7,746 nucleotides of DNA from Acholeplasmatales bacterium (lineage in GTDB: Bacteria; Bacillota_I; Bacilli_A; Acholeplasmatales; Anaeroplasmataceae): assembly GCA_024690445.1 (NCBI GenBank), contig JAILPD010000068.1:1-7746 (forward strand). Reading direction: 5' to 3'. The notes under the pieces were generated by a model. That model was given only the letters and a program-made list of their open reading frames with translations, was not told the origin of the DNA and ran no database searches. Both the position numbers and the translations under genes were made by a program. Positions 1 to 5,982 of this stretch are shown in pieces (the first letter of the stretch is position 1; each line of letters opens with the position of its first letter).

Positions 1-717
1 AGGATTATCATTTAAATAATCAGCTACTGCCTTATAAGCATGCTTTAATCCTCTAGGTCTATCAATAGGTACTAATACACCTTCATAATCTAATTGAATA
101 ACAGGCTTAAAATGAAGGAAGTTACCAACTCTAGCACTAAATTTACCTAATCTTCCACCTTTAGCTAAATAAGCTAACGTTTCAGGTACTGCATAGAAAT
201 TAATATGTTTCTTCAAATAATCTATTTCTTTAATAACATCTTCTTTTGTTTCATATTCCTTCATTAATAATGATTTAATCATTACCTTAACAGCACCAAG
301 TGCAGATGCAGAATCTTCAACAATGATATCATCATTTTCTAAACTATCTTTAGCAATTATAGCTGATTGATATGTACCTGATAACTTCTTAGAAATAGGT
401 AATACAACAGGAACATATCCTTCTGCTATTACCATTTTAAATGTTTCTTCAAAGACAGCAGGTGAAACCATAGATGTTTTAGGGAATCCTTTTTCATCTT
501 TATTAAAAAGACCTAATACATCTAATCTAGCTAAACCTCTACGCTCTTGATTTTCAAAGAACATCTTATAAAAGCCGTCTGTTGTAATATCAATACCATC
601 TAAATAATCTTTGCCATCATATGATAATGTTAATGGTAATATTACTACATTATATTTTTCCGCTTCTTCCTTAGAAAAACCAGAAGATGAATCAGTAATA
701 ACTTTAATTTTAATCAT
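1..717 (-). CDS. DegV family fatty-acid-binding protein (FakB-like), 3' end cut by window edge
   Basis: DegV proteins bind one fatty acid in the cleft of a two-domain fold. In Firmicutes the FakB members present it to the kinase FakA, giving acyl-phosphate for phospholipid synthesis. I translated 239 residues from ATG at 717 to the window edge, with no stop. Family signatures are visible: ITDSSSG at 7-13, TSMVSP at 81-86 (usually TSQPSP), SGTYQSA at 113-119 and ETLAYLAKGGRLGK at 179-192, followed by the typical FKPVIQLD segment. Family members are usually about 280 residues, so roughly 40 C-terminal residues lie outside. Residues 58-75 look like an insertion before TSMVSP. The gene starts 5 bases after the gpsA stop and is probably co-transcribed and translationally coupled. 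An in-frame TTG at 729, overlapping the gpsA end, sits 6 bases after an AGGA and could be the true start. The family call is very sure; the lipid role is from family knowledge. Confidence 0.93.
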   Translation of the reverse strand, partial: MIKIKVITDSSSGFSKEEAEKYNVVILPLTLSYDGKDYLDGIDITTDGFYKMFFENQERRGLARLDVLGLFNKDEKGFPKTSMVSPAVFEETFKMVIAEGYVPVVLPISKKLSGTYQSAIIAKDSLENDDIIVEDSASALGAVKVMIKSLLMKEYETKEDVIKEIDYLKKHINFYAVPETLAYLAKGGRLGKFSARVGNFLHFKPVIQLDYEGVLVPIDRPRGLKHAYKAVADYLNDNP

Positions 718-722
718 AAAAA

Positions 723-1724
723 TTACCAATATCTTTCCTTTTTTAAACTTCTAGACATAAGCTTTTCTAATGCTTCAACAGCAGTAAGCTTGCCACATAC
801 AAGCTCATAAGCTGTAGAAATAATAGGAAGCTCTAAATTATATTTTTGAGCAATTTCAGCACCAGCAACAATGGCACGAATACCTTCAACAGTTTGAGCA
901 CTAGCTCCAACTGCCTCTTCAACACTCAAGCCCTCTCCAATTCTCTTTCCACACTGGAAATTTCTTGAATTAAAACTTGATGCTGTAACTATTAAATCAC
1001 CAATACCAGATAAGCCATAAGCTGTCTCCATGCTACCACCTAATGCAGTTACAATAGATACGATTTCTTTAATACCTCTTGTAATAAGCATAGCTCTAGC
1101 ATTTTCGCCTAAGCCCATACCAAAACCAATACCAGAAACAATGGCGATTGCATTTTTCATAGCACCACCAGTTTCAACACCAATAACGTCATTAGTTGTA
1201 TATACTCTCAAATATTTTTCATTTGCGAATAATTCTTGTACATATGTTGCTAGCTTTTCGTCTATAGATGCCGCAACAAGTGATGTTATTTTTCTATCAA
1301 TTAATTCTTCTGCATGTGATGGACCAGATAATGCTACATATCCAGTTAACACATTTTTATTAATTACTTCACTAACAATCTCAGAAACTCTTTTTGAAGT
1401 ATCAGGCTCAATACCTTTAGATACATTAATAAAAAGCTTCTTTTCCTTTAATTTAGGGGCGATTTCAGTTAAAACACCACGCATAAATTTTGTAGGAACA
1501 CATAAAACTAATACATTAGAAAATTCTAATGCTAAATCAATGTCTAATGTAGCCTTAATTGTTGATGGAATAACTTTGTTGAAGAATGGATGTAAATGAT
1601 CATCATTAATCTTCTTTACAAAATCAGGATTAATATCTCTTATTAAAACCTGATGATTATTATCTGCTAAAGCTTGAGCTAAAGTTGTACCCCATGCTCC
1701 TCCGCCTATAACGGATATATTCAT
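723..1724 (-). CDS. gpsA: NAD(P)H-dependent glycerol-3-phosphate dehydrogenase
   Basis: GpsA is a cytosolic enzyme that reduces dihydroxyacetone phosphate to sn-glycerol 3-phosphate, the backbone for phospholipids and lipoteichoic acid. The 333-residue length is normal for the family. The N-terminal Rossmann domain opens with GGGAWGTTLA at 7-16 (GxGxWG dinucleotide site). VSKGIE at 101-106, GPSHAEE at 134-140 and GAMKN at 187-191 follow, with K190 the expected catalytic lysine and K103 the second conserved one. The C-terminal helical domain has NARAMLITRG at 208-217 and GIGDL at 240-244. The ATG at 1724 has a GAGGG Shine-Dalgarno (1736-1732) 7 bases upstream, placed inside the last codons of der; the der stop is only 2 bases before it. 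Position after der matches the conserved Firmicute order. No odd residues seen. Confidence 0.98.
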   Translation of the reverse strand: MNISVIGGGAWGTTLAQALADNNHQVLIRDINPDFVKKINDDHLHPFFNKVIPSTIKATLDIDLALEFSNVLVLCVPTKFMRGVLTEIAPKLKEKKLFINVSKGIEPDTSKRVSEIVSEVINKNVLTGYVALSGPSHAEELIDRKITSLVAASIDEKLATYVQELFANEKYLRVYTTNDVIGVETGGAMKNAIAIVSGIGFGMGLGENARAMLITRGIKEIVSIVTALGGSMETAYGLSGIGDLIVTASSFNSRNFQCGKRIGEGLSVEEAVGASAQTVEGIRAIVAGAEIAQKYNLELPIISTAYELVCGKLTAVEALEKLMSRSLKKERYW

Positions 1725-1726
1725 AA

Positions 1727-3031
1727 TTAATCCCTCTTTCTAAATTCTAATTTAATAGGTGTTGCAAAGAAATCAAAATTCTTACGCAACTGATTCTCTA
1801 AATATCTGTAATAAGAGAAATGTAAATATTTAGGTTCATTTACAAATATTGCAAATGTAGGAGGCTCAACACCAACCTGAGAAGCATAATAAACCTTTAA
1901 TATACCACCATTAAATTCTGATGGTGGGAACATTAAAACAGCCTCACTAATAACATCATTTAATACGGATGTAGACATTCTCTTATAATATGCATCATGT
2001 GCTTTATCTATTTCAGGGAATAGAGTATGAACTCTCTTATTCTCTAATGCAGATAAAAATACGATAGGGGCATAATCTAAATACTTAAATGTACCTCTAA
2101 TATCATCAGTCCATCTTTGCATTGTCTTAGAATCCTTATCAATTAAATCCCATTTATTAACAACAATAATACATGGTTTATTGAATTCTTCTATATATTG
2201 TCCTACATGAGTATCCTGTTCAAGTATTCCTGTAGATGCATCAAGCATTAATAATACGACATCTGCACGTTCAATAGAATCAATACTTCTAATTGAAGAA
2301 TACTTTTCTACATTCTCATATATTTTTCCTCTTTTTTTAAGACCAGCAGTATCAATAACTACATATTCTTTTCCATATGCAGTAAATCTTGAGTCAATAG
2401 AATCTCTTGTTGTACCTTCAATAGGAGATACAATATCTCTATTTTCATTTAATAAGGCATTTGTTAAAGAACTCTTACCAACGTTAGGTCTTCCAATGAT
2501 TGCAAACTTAATTGCATCATCATTTTCTTCTTGATTCTTCTTTGGTAAATCATTAATGATTACATCTAATAAATTACCTGTACCAATACCATGACTTGAT
2601 GAAATAGGGATTGGATCACCAAAGCCTAATGAATAGAATTCATAGATATTTTCTCTAAACTTTTGGTCATCAACCTTATTTACTGCTAAAATAACTGGTT
2701 TTTTAGTCTTATATAAAATTTTTGCTATATACGTATCATCGTCTGTTACACCACTACGACAATCCACAACGAAGACAATTACATCTGCCTCATCCATAGC
2801 TATTTCAGCCTGAGCCTTAATCTCCGTTAAAAAAGGAGCATCCCCAAGTTCGATACCTCCAGTATCAATAAGGAAAAACTCCTTTGAAAGCCATGATGCC
2901 TTAGAGTATATTCTATCTCTTGTTACACCTGGTTGATCGTCTGTAATGGATAATCTTGTACCTATGATACGGTTAAATAATGTGGACTTACCAACATTTG
3001 GTCGTCCAACAATCGCTACCTTAGGTAACAC
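1727..3031 (-). CDS. der: Ribosome biogenesis GTPase Der (EngA)
   Basis: Der is an essential GTPase with two tandem G domains that acts in maturation of the 50S ribosomal subunit. Its 434 residues match the usual length. G domain 1 shows GRPNVGKS at 9-16, GVTRD at 35-39, DTGG at 56-59 and NKVD at 118-121. G domain 2 shows GRPNVGKS at 180-187, GTTRD at 206-210, DTAG at 227-230, NKWD at 292-295 and SAL at 327-329. The KH-like RNA-contacting domain fills about 350-434 and ends in the basic tail RKRD. The start is GTG at 3031-3029: it gives the expected short N-terminus (MLPKVAIVGR), and a GGTGGTGAT Shine-Dalgarno (3043-3035) lies just before it. Further upstream in frame there is no ATG, GTG or TTG before a stop. 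An out-of-frame ATG overlaps the start. The S1 gene stop is 17 bases upstream. Confidence 0.98.
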   Translation of the reverse strand: MLPKVAIVGRPNVGKSTLFNRIIGTRLSITDDQPGVTRDRIYSKASWLSKEFFLIDTGGIELGDAPFLTEIKAQAEIAMDEADVIVFVVDCRSGVTDDDTYIAKILYKTKKPVILAVNKVDDQKFRENIYEFYSLGFGDPIPISSSHGIGTGNLLDVIINDLPKKNQEENDDAIKFAIIGRPNVGKSSLTNALLNENRDIVSPIEGTTRDSIDSRFTAYGKEYVVIDTAGLKKRGKIYENVEKYSSIRSIDSIERADVVLLMLDASTGILEQDTHVGQYIEEFNKPCIIVVNKWDLIDKDSKTMQRWTDDIRGTFKYLDYAPIVFLSALENKRVHTLFPEIDKAHDAYYKRMSTSVLNDVISEAVLMFPPSEFNGGILKVYYASQVGVEPPTFAIFVNEPKYLHFSYYRYLENQLRKNFDFFATPIKLEFRKRD

Positions 3032-3034
3032 ATT

Positions 3035-3043
3035 ATCACCACC
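3035..3043 (-). promoter_or_regulatory. Ribosome binding site that fixes the der GTG start
   Basis: On the minus strand the bases read GGTGGTGAT, one mismatch from the GGAGGTGAT complement of the 16S rRNA 3' end. The GGTGG core is 7 bases before the GTG at 3031. It lies in the 17-base gap after the S1 gene stop, so der has its own strong translation signal. Confidence 0.75.
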
Positions 3044-3048
3044 GAATA

Positions 3049-4416
3049 TTATTTCTTTAATTCATCAGATACAGCATCACCTAATGTTACTGCAGATTCA
3101 TCTGATGTCATATATTTTTCAAATTCTTCTCTTTCTTTCTTATCTTGAATCTTCTTAATAGAAAGCTTTAATCTCCATTCCTTTGGTTTAATTTCTAATA
3201 CAACTGCATTATATAAATCACCAACAGCGAATAGATTTGCTAAATCAGCCTTTTCCTTAGTAGCTTCGCTAGCAGGAATATAACCATCAACTCCAAAAGC
3301 TTCAACCTTTAAGCCTTTTTCATTTACTTCAGTAACCTTTACTTCAGTTACATCTCCAACCTTAGCATCTACCTTATCCCAAGGATTATCCATTAATGCC
3401 TTTCTAGATAAAGAAATTCTTTGTTTTGCTTCATCAATCTTGATGATTGCAACTTCGATATTATCACCAATCTTTACACAATTAGCATAATTGTCATTAG
3501 GATTATGAGAATATTCTGTTGAATGTAATAAGCCAGTTACATCTTCAGCTAATTCTAATAATAAACCATAAGGTAATTTATTAACTAACTTACCAGTAAC
3601 CTTATCAGCTACCTTATGAGACTTAACATATGATTCAAATGGAGAATCAACTAAAGCCTTCTTAGATAATTCAAGCTTACCATTTTCTTTCTTGATAACC
3701 TTAACTTCGATTTCCTCACCAACAGTTAATTCCTTATTAATATCGATAAACTTATGAGAAATTTGATTTAAAAGTAATAAGCCTGTAGCATAGTTAAATT
3801 TAACAACAGCACCATACTTTTCAATCTTAGCAACTGTACCCTTTAATATATCACCAACATTGATACCTTCAATTTCTTTTTCTCTATTTTCTTTATATTC
3901 TTCGTTTTCAATTTCACGACGAGAAATAATTACATTAGTCTTTTCGCCTTTTTCTTCAAATGCAGTAATCTTTACTTCAATTTCCTTATTTAATTCAACA
4001 CTTGAAGTAGCTTGGCTCTTTGGAAGGAATAATCTTAATCCCTTATATGAAGCAACATAGCCTTTACCCTTTACCTCACTTGAAATAGTTACAGTAATAG
4101 GTGAACATTCAATAAATGCTGTTCTAATTTCTTCAACAACCTTATCATCAACGATATCTAAGCAAGATAAGTATACTGTTTCTTCCTTTACTGCAGTAAC
4201 CTTAACCTTAATTGTTTGACCAACCTTTAAAACATCTCTTAAAGAAGTTATGTTCTTATCTCTTGTAAAATGATCTAGATGAAGAGTTCCTTCTGTAAAA
4301 TCTTGAATATCAACATATGCAGTTTTATCATCTGGAATAGATACAACAGTTCCAGTAATTATCTCTCCTGGTTTTACCTTACTAAAGTTTTTTAATAAAT
4401 CATCCATTGTTTCCAT
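3049..4416 (-). CDS. rpsA: S1 RNA-binding domain protein (ribosomal S1 homologue), five S1 domains
   Basis: S1 domains are five-stranded OB-fold modules that bind single-stranded RNA. In Firmicutes this locus encodes the S1 homologue (YpfD in Bacillus), thought to help mRNA handling and translation without being a fixed 30S protein. I read five modules in 455 residues: about 16-87, 105-168 (the divergent one), 186-253, 270-338 and 354-421. Typical marks are KYGAVVKF (200-207), LPYGLLLEL (281-289), ISLSRKALMDNPW (334-346) and GVDGYIPASEA (375-385). An acidic and lysine-rich tail ends the protein. The Bacillus homologue is shorter (about 380 residues, four domains) and E. coli S1 has six. The ATG at 4416 has GAGG 8 bases upstream inside the end of cmk; an inner ATG at 4407 is less well placed. 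Its place between cmk and der supports orthology. Confidence 0.93.
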   Translation of the reverse strand: METMDDLLKNFSKVKPGEIITGTVVSIPDDKTAYVDIQDFTEGTLHLDHFTRDKNITSLRDVLKVGQTIKVKVTAVKEETVYLSCLDIVDDKVVEEIRTAFIECSPITVTISSEVKGKGYVASYKGLRLFLPKSQATSSVELNKEIEVKITAFEEKGEKTNVIISRREIENEEYKENREKEIEGINVGDILKGTVAKIEKYGAVVKFNYATGLLLLNQISHKFIDINKELTVGEEIEVKVIKKENGKLELSKKALVDSPFESYVKSHKVADKVTGKLVNKLPYGLLLELAEDVTGLLHSTEYSHNPNDNYANCVKIGDNIEVAIIKIDEAKQRISLSRKALMDNPWDKVDAKVGDVTEVKVTEVNEKGLKVEAFGVDGYIPASEATKEKADLANLFAVGDLYNAVVLEIKPKEWRLKLSIKKIQDKKEREEFEKYMTSDESAVTLGDAVSDELKK

Positions 4417-4421
4417 ATTTC

Positions 4422-5072
4422 TTACCTCATCTTTTCATTTATTAATTCAACTATTTTATTAACTACCATATCAATAGTCATTGAAGTTGTATCAATTAAT
4501 ACTGCATCATCCGCTTTTTTAAGTGGAGCAATCTTGCGATGCATATCTTGATAATCTCTTTCTTCAATTTCTTTTAATATAACTTCATATGGTAATTCAT
4601 TAACAGTTCCTTTAATTTCAAGATATCTTCTCTTTGCTCTTTCTTCTGCAGATGCATCTAAATAGATTTTTAAATCTGCGTCTGGGAAAACTACAGTTCC
4701 TATATCTCTACCATCCATTAATACCTTACCGATAGCTGAATTTCTTTGAAATATTAGCATTTTATCTCTAACTCTTTTTAGTTTAGAGCATTTAGAAGCT
4801 GCCAAAGATGCACCCTTAAGATCATCTTCGCTAACGACAGTTCCATTGACCTTTGTTAAGCCATTATCATAGACAACTGATATATCATCTAAAAAATCAT
4901 ATTCACTTTCATCATCTAGGTTTATTCCCTTTTTAGTAGCAACTACGGCAATAGCGCGATACATTGCTCCTGTATTAATTCTTGTAAAACCTAGCTTTTT
5001 AGAAACTATCTCTGAAATTGATGATTTTCCTGACCCAGCAGGACCATCAATAGCTACTACAAATTTGTCCAT
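4422..5072 (-). CDS. cmk: Cytidylate kinase (CMP/dCMP kinase)
   Basis: Cmk phosphorylates CMP and dCMP with ATP in the cytosol, feeding the CTP and dCTP pools. With ATG at 5072 the protein has 216 residues, normal for the bacterial family. The P-loop GPAGSGKS is at 10-17, the nucleotide-binding NTGAMYRA at 33-40, MDGRDIGT at 119-126 with FPDADLK at 129-135, and the lid/C-terminal signature RDYQDMHRKIAPL at 172-184. I chose the ATG rather than the TTG at 5081 because AGGA (5086-5083) is 10 bases from the ATG but only 1 base from the TTG, and because MDKFVVAIDGPAGSGKS fits family N-termini. The gene follows rluB by 46 bases, a gap that carries a likely internal promoter, and its stop is 5 bases before the S1 gene. 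Confidence 0.97.
   Translation of the reverse strand: MDKFVVAIDGPAGSGKSSISEIVSKKLGFTRINTGAMYRAIAVVATKKGINLDDESEYDFLDDISVVYDNGLTKVNGTVVSEDDLKGASLAASKCSKLKRVRDKMLIFQRNSAIGKVLMDGRDIGTVVFPDADLKIYLDASAEERAKRRYLEIKGTVNELPYEVILKEIEERDYQDMHRKIAPLKKADDAVLIDTTSMTIDMVVNKIVELINEKMR
4425..4428 (-). promoter_or_regulatory. S1-gene ribosome binding site inside the 3' end of cmk
   Basis: The minus strand reads GATGAGGTAAG here, where GAGG (4428-4425) is part of the last cmk codons and is followed at once by the cmk TAA (4424-4422). The S1 start ATG is 8 bases further on. Ribosomes finishing cmk therefore sit on the S1 binding site, which suggests translational coupling. Confidence 0.7.
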
Positions 5073-5095
5073 AATTATCAAATCCTAACGATACC

Positions 5096-5124
5096 ATTTT
5101 ACCACATTTAGACTACTATTACAA
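5096..5124 (-). promoter_or_regulatory. Likely internal promoter for cmk-S1-der-gpsA-degV
   Basis: On the minus strand a -35 candidate TTGTAA (5124-5119, 4 of 6 consensus matches) and a -10 TAAAAT (5101-5096, 5 of 6) are separated by exactly 17 bases. The -10 is preceded by TGG (5104-5102), making an extended -10. The -35 overlaps the rluB stop codon. Transcription would start near 5089, about 17 bases before the cmk ATG. The signal is strong for so short a gap, but no transcript data are available here. Confidence 0.6.
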
Positions 5125-5847
5125 ACTATATAATTTCTTAATCTCATGTGGTTTAAGTGGCCTATAAGCACCAACAGTTAAACCATCTAAAGTGATAGTG
5201 CCAAAGGCTACTCTTTTTAGTTTCTTAACCGGGAAACCAACCGTTTCACACATTTTTCTAACTTGTCTATTTCTTCCTTCTGTAATAGTTAATGCAATCA
5301 ATGTTGAATTGTTCTTCTTATCGATATCTAAAATTTCAATAGATGCTCTTTTAGTCATAACACCATCAATCATTACGCCCTTAATTAGTTTAGTAACTGC
5401 AGTTTGATCAATGATACCATCTAATCTAGCATGATATGTTTTTTCTATTTCCTTATTTGATCTAGTTAATCTATATGATAAATTGCCATCATTTGTAAAT
5501 AATAAAACACCTGCTGTATCATAATCTAATCTACCAATTGGAAAAATTCTTTTTTTCTTATCTTCGGGCTCAATCAAATCCATTACTGTTCTTCTATTTT
5601 TTGGATCACTAACTGTTGTAATATAGCCTGTAGGTTTATTTAAAACGTAATAAACTAATTCTTCCTTTTGAATTAATTTACCATCAACAGCAATTATATC
5701 CTTCTTAGAAACCTTTGTTCCTAAAACAGTAACTACCTCACCATTTACGGTAACTCTACCTTCTAATATAATCTCTTCACATTTTCTTCTTGAAGCTACA
5801 CCACTAGAAGCTAACACTTTTTGAAGTCTTTCCTTATTATCATCCAC
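5119..5847 (-). CDS. rluB: 23S rRNA pseudouridine synthase, RluB/RsuA family
   Basis: Enzymes of this family convert a specific uridine in rRNA to pseudouridine; RluB acts on the 23S rRNA peptidyl-transferase region. From GTG at 5847 the protein has 242 residues, as expected. An S4 RNA-binding domain covers about 5-52 (RLQKVLASSGVASRRKCEE). The catalytic domain has LNKPTGYITT at 69-78, GRLDYDTAGVLLFTNDG at 105-121 with D108 the catalytic aspartate, and EGRNRQVRKMCE at 190-201. A longer reading from TTG at 5862 is possible, but AAGGTGAT (5859-5852) sits well before the GTG and nothing comparable precedes the TTG. RluB rather than RsuA or RluF is inferred from the Firmicute context beside cmk. 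It is the first gene of the minus-strand run. Confidence 0.93.
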   Translation of the reverse strand: MDDNKERLQKVLASSGVASRRKCEEIILEGRVTVNGEVVTVLGTKVSKKDIIAVDGKLIQKEELVYYVLNKPTGYITTVSDPKNRRTVMDLIEPEDKKKRIFPIGRLDYDTAGVLLFTNDGNLSYRLTRSNKEIEKTYHARLDGIIDQTAVTKLIKGVMIDGVMTKRASIEILDIDKKNNSTLIALTITEGRNRQVRKMCETVGFPVKKLKRVAFGTITLDGLTVGAYRPLKPHEIKKLYSL

Positions 5848-5851
5848 GACA

Positions 5852-5859
5852 ATCACCTT
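5852..5859 (-). promoter_or_regulatory. Ribosome binding site supporting the rluB GTG start
   Basis: The minus strand reads AAGGTGAT, matching most of the AAGGAGGTGAT complement of the 16S rRNA tail; GGTG ends 6 bases before GTG at 5847. It would lie inside the coding region if the upstream TTG (5862) were the start, which argues against that start. Confidence 0.65.
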
Positions 5860-5882
5860 CAATCTTAAAATTTACAATTTAG

Positions 5883-5911
5883 AGTATATCATAAAATGAT
5901 ATAAATAAGAA
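5883..5911 (-). promoter_or_regulatory. Promoter of the rluB operon
   Basis: The minus strand has TATACT (5888-5883) preceded by TGA (5891-5889), an extended -10. A weak -35 TTCTTA (5911-5906, 3 of 6 matches) is 17 bases upstream. Transcription would start near 5876, giving a leader of about 29 bases to the GTG at 5847. An extended -10 often compensates for a weak -35. A palindrome overlaps the -10. Confidence 0.6.
5885..5903. repeat. Perfect 8+8 bp palindrome over the rluB -10 element
   Basis: TATATCAT (5885-5892) and ATGATATA (5896-5903) are exact inverted repeats around AAA. The site overlaps the extended -10 of rluB and lies upstream of the divergent aminopeptidase promoter. It could be an operator for a dimeric regulator, but it is wholly A/T at the ends and such a repeat could arise by chance in AT-rich DNA. 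No regulator gene is adjacent. Confidence 0.4.
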
Positions 5912-5927
5912 GATATTTTTAAATCAT

Positions 5928-5957
5928 AGGGCATTTATAGTTTTTTTGTAGTATAAT
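5928..5957 (+). promoter_or_regulatory. Promoter of the M18 aminopeptidase gene
   Basis: A perfect -10 TATAAT is at 5952-5957. The -35 is poor: AGGGCA (5928-5933), 18 bases upstream, has only 3 consensus matches, and a T-run (5941-5947) lies between. Transcription would start near 5964, immediately in front of the Shine-Dalgarno, giving a leader of only about 19 bases. Confidence 0.6.
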
Positions 5958-5964
5958 AAGACGG

Positions 5965-5972
5965 AAGGAGGA
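5965..5972 (+). promoter_or_regulatory. Ribosome binding site of the M18 aminopeptidase
   Basis: AAGGAGGA is a near-perfect Shine-Dalgarno. AGGAGG (5966-5971) ends 11 bases before the ATG at 5983, slightly far but acceptable, and no other in-frame start lies between. Confidence 0.8.
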
Positions 5973-5982
5973 TATTATACAT

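Noticed and set aside
1030..1599. A 189-codon plus-strand open frame inside gpsA
   Set aside because: It lies wholly antisense to a complete, motif-rich gpsA, shows no recognisable domain, and its hydrophobic make-up is what the complement of these codons gives.
2946..3158. Plus-strand open frame across the der start and S1 end
   Set aside because: It is antisense to two certain genes, has no family signature and crosses a gene junction.
3860..4060. Short plus-strand open frame within the S1 gene
   Set aside because: It is antisense to conserved coding sequence and is serine/phenylalanine-rich, as expected from complemented lysine/glutamate codons.
5073..5081. TTG at 5081 as the cmk start
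   Set aside because: The AGGA is only 1 base from it, too close for initiation, while the ATG at 5072 is well spaced and fits the family N-terminus.
5192..5407. Short plus-strand open frame within rluB
   Set aside because: It is antisense to the RluB catalytic domain, with no domain and no convincing ribosome site.
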